From: Candidatus Omnitrophota bacterium
Lineage (GTDB): Bacteria; Omnitrophota; Gorgyraeia; 2-02-FULL-51-18
Length of the DNA stretch: 5,329 nt
Reading direction: 5' to 3'
Assembly: GCA_023247955.1 (NCBI GenBank)
Contig: JAHFFL010000093.1
Coordinates: 1-5,329 of the forward strand
The position numbers and the translations under genes are program-made. Numbering within the stretch: the first letter of the stretch is position 1; each line of letters begins with the position of its first letter. The notes beneath the pieces were generated by a model, which had not been told where the DNA came from, did no database searches, and saw only the letters and a program-made list of their open reading frames with translations. Positions 1 through 5,329 of this stretch are shown one piece after another.

Positions 1-384
<384 letters not shown>

Positions 385-2082
385 ATGATTAAAATCGGAA
401 AGATCCTTCAGGACCTGGGGCTAGCGACGGCCGCGGATATTCAGAAGGCGCTTGAAAAACAAAAGGCGACCGGTAAATTCTTGGGAAACATCCTCGTGGA
501 GATGGGCAAGATTTCCGAAGAGGACCTTTTAAGGTGCCTGTCCGAACAGATGCATATCGGTTTTATCTCGTTGAAGAATTACGGGATTCCGCCGGACGTG
601 ATCGGCCGTCTTCCGGTCAAGTACGCCTGGCATTACAAGGTCATTCCGGTAAAGGTTGACAAGGATGTGCTCACGGTGGCCGTCTCGGACCCCTTGAACC
701 TTTGGCCGCTTGAGGACATAAAGCTTCACCTGCGCACCGAGATAGAACCAGTACTCGCCTGCGCGTCGGATATCGAGGAGGCGATACGCAAGTATTACGG
801 CGTAGGCGCCGATACGATAGAAAAAATCATGTCGAAGGACGAAGAAAAGGTCAAGGCCAGCTCGGTGCTGATGGGGAAGGGTGGTGAAGACATCGAAAAG
901 CTGGCCGGCGACGCGTCGGTGATCAAGCTGGTTAACGAAATCCTGAAGGAGGCGATAGAAAGCCGCGCGACCGACATTCATTTTGAGCGTTACGAAGATG
1001 AGCTCATCGTTCGTTACCGCGTCGACGGGATCCTACAACCGGCCAAGGTTTCGGATGACATCAAGTTTCTTTATTCGGCGATTGTCGCGCGCATCAAAGT
1101 CATCTCGTTTCTGGACATTGTCGAGCGGCGCGTTCCGCAAAGCGGCGCGGCGCATATCCGCATGGGCACACGCGAGTACGACTTGCGTGTCTCCGTGATC
1201 CCGGACAATTACGGCGAAGGAGTCGTGATCCGCATTTTGCCGTCGGAGATGCTGATCGATCTCAACCAGCTCGGAATGCCGGAAAAGGATTTAAAGCGGC
1301 TCGAGGAAGTGATACGCCGCTCGCATGGCATTCTCTACGTGACGGGGCCTACCGGCAGTGGAAAGACGACGACCTTGTATGCCTGCCTCGGCCGTTTGAA
1401 TAAACCCGAGGTGAAGATCGTGACTGTTGAAGATCCCGTGGAATACAAAATGAAGCGCATTGAACAAGTACAGGTTAACGCGAAGGTCGGCCTGAGCTTC
1501 GCGAATATCCTGCGGAGTGTGTTGCGCCACGACCCGGACATCATCATGGTGGGTGAGGTGCGCGACGCGGAGACCGCTCAAATCGCGGTCCAGGCCTCGC
1601 TCACGGGGCATTTGGTGCTCAGCACGCTGCATACCAACGACGCGCCCAGCGCCGTGACCCGTCTTTTGGACATGGGTGTCGAGCCCTATTTGGTGTCTTC
1701 GTCGGTGCTTGCCGTGATGGCCCAGCGTCTCGTGCGCAAGGTTTGCCATCATTGCCGCCAGGAGGTCAAATGGGAGAGTCACCCATTGTCGCAGACCCTG
1801 CCTTCGTCTTTGACCTCCAAAATCAACAAGGTCAGCAAGACCGTGGGATGCGAAAAATGCCGGCAGACGGGTTATCAGGGACGGTTTGCGATTTTTGAAA
1901 TATTGCCTTTTTCGGAAGCCATTAAAGCGCTCGCGATGAAGAAGGCCTCGGTCTCCGAAATCCGCCAGGCCGGCGTGAAAGAAGGCATGCAAACGCTTTT
2001 TGAGTCCGGTTGGGAAAAAGTCCGCGAGGGTCTCACCACACCCGAAGAAGTCCTGCGTATTGTTCAGGAGAACGCGGATTAA
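385..2082 (+). CDS. gspE: Type II secretion / type IV pilus assembly ATPase GspE (PilB family)
   Basis: This 565-residue protein is a complete secretion ATPase of the GspE/PilB family, the cytoplasmic hexamer that powers pseudopilus assembly through GspF. Residues 1 to about 155 form the N-terminal T2SSE_N/MshEN-type domain (IGKILQDLGLATAADIQKAL at the start). The motor domain follows: Walker A GPTGSGKTT at 321-329, Asp box EDPVEY at 349-354, Walker B region DPDIIMVGEVRD at 383-394 and His box LTGHLVLSTLHTND at 406-419. A zinc-binding four-cysteine module is intact (C454/C457 and C489/C492, followed by TGYQGR), which is typical of GspE and many PilB proteins and argues against the retraction ATPase PilT. 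The ATG directly abuts the atpD stop (TAAATG), with GGAG at 373-376 eight bases upstream, so translation is probably coupled to atpD. Length is normal. The gsp neighbours favour GspE over PilB, though the two cannot be separated rigorously here. Confidence 0.95.
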   Translation: MIKIGKILQDLGLATAADIQKALEKQKATGKFLGNILVEMGKISEEDLLRCLSEQMHIGFISLKNYGIPPDVIGRLPVKYAWHYKVIPVKVDKDVLTVAVSDPLNLWPLEDIKLHLRTEIEPVLACASDIEEAIRKYYGVGADTIEKIMSKDEEKVKASSVLMGKGGEDIEKLAGDASVIKLVNEILKEAIESRATDIHFERYEDELIVRYRVDGILQPAKVSDDIKFLYSAIVARIKVISFLDIVERRVPQSGAAHIRMGTREYDLRVSVIPDNYGEGVVIRILPSEMLIDLNQLGMPEKDLKRLEEVIRRSHGILYVTGPTGSGKTTTLYACLGRLNKPEVKIVTVEDPVEYKMKRIEQVQVNAKVGLSFANILRSVLRHDPDIIMVGEVRDAETAQIAVQASLTGHLVLSTLHTNDAPSAVTRLLDMGVEPYLVSSSVLAVMAQRLVRKVCHHCRQEVKWESHPLSQTLPSSLTSKINKVSKTVGCEKCRQTGYQGRFAIFEILPFSEAIKALAMKKASVSEIRQAGVKEGMQTLFESGWEKVREGLTTPEEVLRIVQENAD

Positions 2083-2084
2083 AA

Positions 2085-2091
2085 GGGGAGG
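2085..2091 (+). promoter_or_regulatory. Shine-Dalgarno of gspF, fixing a TTG start
   Basis: GGGGAGG is the strongest ribosome-binding site in the window and lies in the 17-nt gap between gspE and gspF. Eight bases separate it from TTG 2100, the ideal distance. The nearer ATG at 2093 is only one base from the motif and opens a four-codon frame that stops at 2107, so it is not the gspF start. Confidence 0.8.
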
Positions 2092-2099
2092 AATGTTCG

Positions 2100-3383
2100 T
2101 TGCCTGAGTATTTTTATCAAGCGAAAAACGGTCCCGCGAGCGTGATCGAAGGCACGATTGTCGCGCCGACGCAGCAACAGGCCATTCAGCTCATCGAAGA
2201 AAAGGGTTATGTGCCGATTGAGGTGGTCCTTGCGGATCATAGACATCTCCACCCCCAGCCGTCGGCGAAGTCCAAACCCGAAAAGCTGACCGCCGGTCCT
2301 TCGAAAAGGGCCTCAAAACCTTCGAAGCCCGAATACGGGGCCCGTGCGGGGAAAATTCCCGTTTATGAGGTTTGCGTCTTTACCCGTCAGATGGCGGGGT
2401 TTCTCAAGTCCCATGTGCCGCTGCTGAGCGCTCTCGAACTGATTAAAAAGCAAACCTCCAGCCCCAAGATCCGGGCCCTGCTTGTTCAGGTGACCGATAG
2501 AGTGCGTAACGGCGAACATTTCTCCGAAGCGCTCGAGAGAGCGGGGCACCGGTCGTTTGACGCGCGTTATATCGGAATGCTGAAGGCCGGCGAATCCAGC
2601 GGTTCGATCGACGCGGTTTTGGAGACGCTTGCGAATTATCTGGAGGCGGAGGAAGAAATACGCGGACAGATTAATTCCGCGCTGGCCTACCCGGTGTTTA
2701 TCGTCTGCGTGGGGTTTGGGACGCTCTTTTTTCTTTTCACATTCTGCGTGCCCCGGCTGACGCATCTTTTTAGCCAGACGTTTAGTTCGCTTCCATTGCC
2801 GACGAGGATTTTGATGGGGCTCTCCCGGCCGGAGTGGCAGTTTTTCTTCTGGGGGATGTTCGCGGCCCTTGTCGGTTTTGTGGCTTATTTTTTTTCAGGA
2901 GGCGACATTAGAAGAAAACAGCGCGACGCGTTTTTTTCGCGTTTGCCGATTCTCGGCAGTCTCCGGGTCAAGGCGGACATCGCCCGTTTCGCGAGCACGC
3001 TGTCGATGCTGATTAAAAACGGGATTCCCGTCTATCAGGCGATTGAGACCACGCGTCCCGTGCTCTCCAATGAACTTTTGAAAGACGATTTGAAAGACGC
3101 GCAAAAGCGGATTCTTGCCGGAGAAATGCTCGCCGCCGTCGTCCGCGACGCCGGACACTTCCCCCCATTCGTCAGTCAAATGATATCCGTCGGCGAGGAA
3201 AGCGGCCAGCTCGCGGGAACGCTGGAAGAGATCTCGCGTTTTTACTCCCGCGAGAGTCTGCGGGGTGTCAAGATGCTCACCTCGCTGATTGAGCCCGCGT
3301 TTATCCTGATTTTGAGTCTGATCGTGGGTCTGGTCGTGGCGGGGATCATGCTGCCCATTTTTGACATGAACTGGGTCAAGTAA
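2100..3383 (+). CDS. gspF: Type II secretion inner-membrane platform protein GspF
   Basis: This is the polytopic inner-membrane protein that couples the GspE ATPase to pseudopilin extraction and polymerisation. Starting at TTG 2100 it has 427 residues and begins MPEYFYQAKNG, the expected GspF/PilC opening; the frame stays open further upstream into gspE, but that extension looks unrelated to the family. Two T2SSF repeats are visible, about residues 88-220 and 292-420. Each has the signature GExSG (164-168 and 365-369), and the first ends in an AYP motif (196-198). Three hydrophobic segments lie near 198-220, 248-265 and 401-421, and the C-terminus has the characteristic MLPIFDMN. Residues 46-85 form a Lys/Pro/Ser-rich, probably disordered linker between the N-terminal segment and the first repeat. 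The stop codon overlaps the gspI start by one base (TAATG). The name PilC would apply if the system is a pilus. Confidence 0.94.
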   Translation: MPEYFYQAKNGPASVIEGTIVAPTQQQAIQLIEEKGYVPIEVVLADHRHLHPQPSAKSKPEKLTAGPSKRASKPSKPEYGARAGKIPVYEVCVFTRQMAGFLKSHVPLLSALELIKKQTSSPKIRALLVQVTDRVRNGEHFSEALERAGHRSFDARYIGMLKAGESSGSIDAVLETLANYLEAEEEIRGQINSALAYPVFIVCVGFGTLFFLFTFCVPRLTHLFSQTFSSLPLPTRILMGLSRPEWQFFFWGMFAALVGFVAYFFSGGDIRRKQRDAFFSRLPILGSLRVKADIARFASTLSMLIKNGIPVYQAIETTRPVLSNELLKDDLKDAQKRILAGEMLAAVVRDAGHFPPFVSQMISVGEESGQLAGTLEEISRFYSRESLRGVKMLTSLIEPAFILILSLIVGLVVAGIMLPIFDMNWVK

Positions 3384-3757
3384 TGAAAAAAGGTTTCACC
3401 CTCGTAGAGGTGATGGTCACCGTTGTGGTGCTGACGGTCGGCATCGTGGCCATTCACCAGGCCTTGGGCCGCTGTCTCCAGGCGGTCAAACACTCCGAAG
3501 AAGTGCTCTTGTGTTCTTTGCTCAATGAAAGGGCGGCTGTAAACGCCGACCTAGCTACCTGGGAACCTTTAAGCAAAGAAGCCTATTCACTGCCCGGCTC
3601 GTTTGACGACATGCCGGGTTATTCGCTGAAAACCGCGGAGCACGAGGAGTTCACTCGAGGGGATTCCAAGTTGGACGGCTATGTCCTCAAGACCACAGGC
3701 CCCGCCGGATTTTTCTCGCAGGCCGGGCTGCTGCTTATCAAAAATGAAGAAAAATAA
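3383..3757 (+). CDS. gspI: Minor pseudopilin, GspI-like
   Basis: This is a 124-residue protein with a textbook class III signal: MKKG|FTLVEV, predicted to be cleaved by prepilin peptidase after Gly4, leaving N-methylatable Phe1 and the conserved Glu at mature position 5 (E9). A single hydrophobic helix of about 20 residues follows (VMVTVVVLTVGIVAI). The stretch after it (HQALGRCLQAVKHSEEVLLCSLLNERAA) and the small overall size resemble GspI, a component of the pseudopilus tip complex with GspJ and GspK; PilV-type minor pilins are similar. The ATG overlaps the gspF stop by one base and has no clear Shine-Dalgarno, so re-initiation after gspF is likely. Its last codons contain the start codon of gspJ. 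The family call rests on the N-terminus, size and gene order, because the C-terminal globular part is poorly conserved in this family. Confidence 0.85.
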   Translation: MKKGFTLVEVMVTVVVLTVGIVAIHQALGRCLQAVKHSEEVLLCSLLNERAAVNADLATWEPLSKEAYSLPGSFDDMPGYSLKTAEHEEFTRGDSKLDGYVLKTTGPAGFFSQAGLLLIKNEEK

Positions 3758-4538
3758 TTCTCTTAAGTGTCATTGCGAGGAGCGTAGCGACGAAGCAATC
3801 TATGTGACACAGAGATTGCTTCGCGGAGTTTATCCCCGCAAGGGGACTCGCAATGACGGGGGTTTTACGCTGATCGAGCTCCTGACGGCGATGAGCATCG
3901 CGGTCGTGTTGCTGGCGGCGCTTGCGGCGCTGGCCGCCGGTGCCTTCCGTGTCGTGAAGGTCTTGGACGCGAGAAAAAAAGCGCTGCTCGAAAATTCTCT
4001 GATCGCCGTGGAAAAGATGGGGCGTGAACTGCAACAAAGCCCTGTTTATCCTCCGATTGCTTTTGAAGGCGAAAAGGAAAAGATTTCTTTTCCTATGCTT
4101 TTCGCGGCGTCCGAAGGGGGAGCGATCAACGCCGAGTTTCGTCTGGGTCAGGTCCAGGAAGTGAAATTGGGCCAAGGCTTCGCTTATAAAAAAGTCAGTT
4201 ACTACCTAGACCATTCGAGAAAAGCGCTGGTCAGGCAGGTGGAATCCGATCTTCCTCAGGAAGTGCTCTCGCCGGTTGAAGGTCTCGAGTTTTTGTATGC
4301 GATCGCCTCGATCGGAAGTCCCCAATGGACTTGGGAAAGCAAAACGCCGGGGAGCGGGAGTCCTAACCGAATCGGCGCCGTAGGGGTGCGCGTGAAATTT
4401 GATAACGCCGCTTTTCATTATTCGATTCCCGGAATTGAAAAGACATTTTATCTGGTCCGCCGTCACCCGCTGCATGCGATGAAGAGCAAAGGAGAAGAGC
4501 TCAAAGAAAAAAAAGAAAGCGGAGAAAGTTCCCCGTGA
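3744..4538 (+). CDS. gspJ: Minor pseudopilin, GspJ-like, with a repeat-expanded leader
   Basis: This 264-residue protein carries the prepilin motif GG|FTLIELL with cleavage expected after Gly40, Glu at mature position 5 (E45) and a hydrophobic helix rich in Ala/Leu/Val to about residue 63. The following amphipathic stretch (ALLENSLIAVEKMGRELQQS), the length and the place between gspI and gspK support GspJ, a tip-complex pseudopilin; PilW-like is the alternative. ATG 3744 was chosen because it overlaps the gspI end by 14 nt and encodes MKKNN, a normal prepilin leader beginning. No strong Shine-Dalgarno is present, which suggests coupling. The odd point is that residues 9 to 38 are encoded by a palindromic repeat (3769-3857), making the leader 40 residues long. 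GTG 3804 or TTG 3816 inside the repeat could give shorter leaders, but neither has a good ribosome site. The C-terminus is a charged Lys/Glu/Ser tail. Confidence 0.84.
   Translation: MKKNNSLKCHCEERSDEAIYVTQRLLRGVYPRKGTRNDGGFTLIELLTAMSIAVVLLAALAALAAGAFRVVKVLDARKKALLENSLIAVEKMGRELQQSPVYPPIAFEGEKEKISFPMLFAASEGGAINAEFRLGQVQEVKLGQGFAYKKVSYYLDHSRKALVRQVESDLPQEVLSPVEGLEFLYAIASIGSPQWTWESKTPGSGSPNRIGAVGVRVKFDNAAFHYSIPGIEKTFYLVRRHPLHAMKSKGEELKEKKESGESSP
3769..3857. repeat. Imperfect palindromic repeat element inside the gspJ leader
   Basis: Outer arms of 11 bp are perfect inverted repeats: GTCATTGCGAG at 3769-3779 and CTCGCAATGAC at 3847-3857. Inner arms of 11 bp also match perfectly: CGAAGCAATCT at 3791-3801 and AGATTGCTTCG at 3813-3823. 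They enclose the symmetric loop TGTGACACA (3803-3811). The stretches between the arms differ in length (11 nt on the left, 23 nt on the right), and the right one holds its own short hairpin. Read in the gspJ frame, the left arm gives CHCEERSDEAI, a string I recall from dispersed repeats annotated in unrelated bacterial genomes. The element begins 11 nt after the gspI stop and keeps gspJ open. No target duplication is evident at its edges. Outer boundaries are set by the inverted repeat and may be off by a few bases. Confidence 0.85.
3833..3846 (+). other. Small hairpin with GCAA tetraloop within the repeat
   Basis: TCCCC at 3833-3837 pairs with GGGGA at 3842-3846 around a GCAA loop, a stable GNRA-type tetraloop if transcribed. 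It sits in the right half of the palindromic repeat and has no counterpart in the left half. No T-run follows, so it is not an intrinsic terminator. Confidence 0.6.
4521..4524 (+). promoter_or_regulatory. Shine-Dalgarno of gspK
   Basis: GGAG lies ten bases upstream of GTG 4535, inside the 3' end of gspJ. It supports the GTG start, which overlaps the gspJ stop as GTGA. Confidence 0.55.
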
Positions 4539-5329
4539 AGCGGTCTTGGTCTTGCTCCAAGGGCTCGGTGCTTGTGGTGTCGCTCTGGGTGATCGTTTTT
4601 TTTGGGGTGGTCACGCTGCTCCTCTCGGCACGAACAGGTTCACAAGTATCTGTAATTAAAAGATTTAAGGATGACTCCTCCTTGCGGCTTGCCGGCGATT
4701 CGGGGATTTCTTATGCGCTGGATGTAATCCGACGTGTGCAAGATAAAACAGCGGATAGCCAGTCGGCGCTTCCGGCGGATTATTATTGGTTTAAAGATAC
4801 CGAAATTTTCAAAGAAGCACAGATGCCTGGAGATTCGCATCTCTCGTTCATGGTCGGACATCTTGAGCCGGCGGAATCCGAGGGCACGAGCAATTTTGTA
4901 GCGGGACTAGAGGATGAATCCAGCCGCATCAACATCAATAAGATTTCGGAATCCGTTTTCGCGAAGATTTACGCCGCCGCGGACTCCGAGCTCGGTTCGA
5001 CAAAAGCGGAGACGCTCGCGAAGGCGACGCTGCAGTGGAGGGATCGGAAGGAGCCGTTTCTCGAATTCGGCCACGCGCTTCAAGGCGATCATTCCGGTTT
5101 TGGTTCGGTGGAAGAATTGCTTTTGGTTTCCGGCATGACCTCGACACTTTGGAACAAACTGAGAGACCACCTGACGGTTTACGGTAAAGGGATCAATTTG
5201 AACACCGTTTCAAAAGAGACGCTTGTGCTTCTGGGAATCGCTGATTCGCTGGCCGGGCGTATTGTGTCCACCCGCGAAGGCAGCCAGTCCGTGCCCGCCA
5301 CCGGCGCCGGCAAAAGTAACGGGACGGAG
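4535..5329 (+). CDS. gspK: Minor pseudopilin GspK-like (3' partial)
   Basis: The frame is open from GTG 4535 to the last base, giving 265 residues without a stop, so the gene continues beyond the window. GspK is the large minor pseudopilin capping the pseudopilus tip with GspI and GspJ. The N-terminus fits: a basic leader ending in KG (residues 9-10), then the hydrophobic helix SVLVVSLWVIVFFGVV without Glu at mature position 5, as is usual for GspK. Further family signatures are DESSRININ at 127-135, LQWRDRKEP around W168-D170, the GSVEELLLVSGM block, and INLNT at 220-224, which opens the helix-hairpin-helix-like region followed by a leucine-rich segment. The start overlaps the gspJ stop by four bases, indicating coupled translation. 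With gspI and gspJ immediately upstream, a GspK call is strong; the C-terminal part cannot be assessed. Confidence 0.9.
   Translation, partial: MKRSWSCSKGSVLVVSLWVIVFFGVVTLLLSARTGSQVSVIKRFKDDSSLRLAGDSGISYALDVIRRVQDKTADSQSALPADYYWFKDTEIFKEAQMPGDSHLSFMVGHLEPAESEGTSNFVAGLEDESSRININKISESVFAKIYAAADSELGSTKAETLAKATLQWRDRKEPFLEFGHALQGDHSGFGSVEELLLVSGMTSTLWNKLRDHLTVYGKGINLNTVSKETLVLLGIADSLAGRIVSTREGSQSVPATGAGKSNGTE

Noticed and set aside
529..981. A 150-codon minus-strand open frame opposite the gspE N-terminal half
   Set aside because: No domain signal or start context, and fully covered by a secure gene on the other strand.
1291..1992. A 233-codon minus-strand open frame opposite gspE
   Set aside because: It is His/Arg-rich, has no recognisable motif, and lies wholly opposite the conserved ATPase domain; it is an antisense shadow caused by the codon bias of gspE.
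2010..2099. An extended gspF start at ATG 2010, adding 30 residues
   Set aside because: The extension overlaps 73 nt of gspE, reads as low-quality sequence unlike GspF N-termini, and ignores the strong Shine-Dalgarno placed for TTG 2100.
3681..3743. An extended gspJ start at ATG 3681
   Set aside because: It would overlap gspI by 77 nt and give a leader of about 61 residues; ATG 3744 encodes the expected MKK prepilin opening.
3833..3857. Intrinsic terminator formed by the GC-rich hairpin in the repeat
   Set aside because: No T-run follows the stem, and the region is translated inside gspJ with gspK continuing downstream.
3769..3857. A CRISPR repeat or tRNA-like structure
   Set aside because: There is a single palindromic unit with no spacers or repeated copies in the window, and no cloverleaf or anticodon arm can be drawn.
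4907..5170. Minus- and plus-strand open frames opposite or within gspK
   Set aside because: They are Arg/Ser/Pro-rich out-of-frame readings of a gene whose GspK motifs are clear in the frame starting at 4535.

Overview
The window reads as one tightly packed, entirely plus-strand gene run from a bacterium with a double membrane. It joins the tail of an F-type ATP synthase beta subunit gene (atpD, 5' end outside the window) to a type II secretion / type IV pilus-like cluster in the order gspE - gspF - gspI - gspJ - gspK (gspK runs off the 3' edge). Protein-level similarity is clear for every gene. The organism cannot be fixed from the sequence. The E-F-I-J-K set and the style of the GspE N-terminus would suit an uncultured lineage such as Omnitrophota or another deep-branching Gram-negative phylum, but that is a guess.

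Layout: 1-384 atpD C-terminal part; 385-2082 gspE, starting directly after the atpD stop; 2100-3383 gspF, with a TTG start set by a strong Shine-Dalgarno; 3383-3757 gspI, overlapping gspF by 1 nt; 3744-4538 gspJ, overlapping gspI by 14 nt; 4535-5329 gspK, GTG start, overlapping gspJ by 4 nt, no stop within the window. No RNA gene, insertion sequence, CRISPR array or convincing terminator is visible, and there is no non-coding gap longer than 17 nt.

The genes would work together as follows. GspE is the cytoplasmic hexameric ATPase. GspF is the inner-membrane platform it acts on. GspI, GspJ and GspK are the minor pseudopilins that form the initiating tip complex of the pseudopilus after prepilin peptidase cleavage. 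The major pseudopilin (GspG), GspH, the peptidase, the secretin and the GspL/M assembly proteins are not in the window and must lie downstream or elsewhere.

The most notable feature is an approximately 89-bp imperfect palindromic repeat (3769-3857) lying inside the 5' end of gspJ. It sits between the start codon with its Lys-Lys leader and the Gly|Phe prepilin cleavage site. It is translated in frame and expands what should be a leader of about 7 residues to 40 residues. The translated left arm (CHCEERSDEAI) is a string I recall from dispersed repeats in many bacterial genomes. This looks like a mobile palindromic element tolerated inside a protein-coding gene, comparable in principle to Rickettsia palindromic elements. 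A second oddity is that atpD is followed directly by gspE instead of atpC and has a shortened C-terminus.
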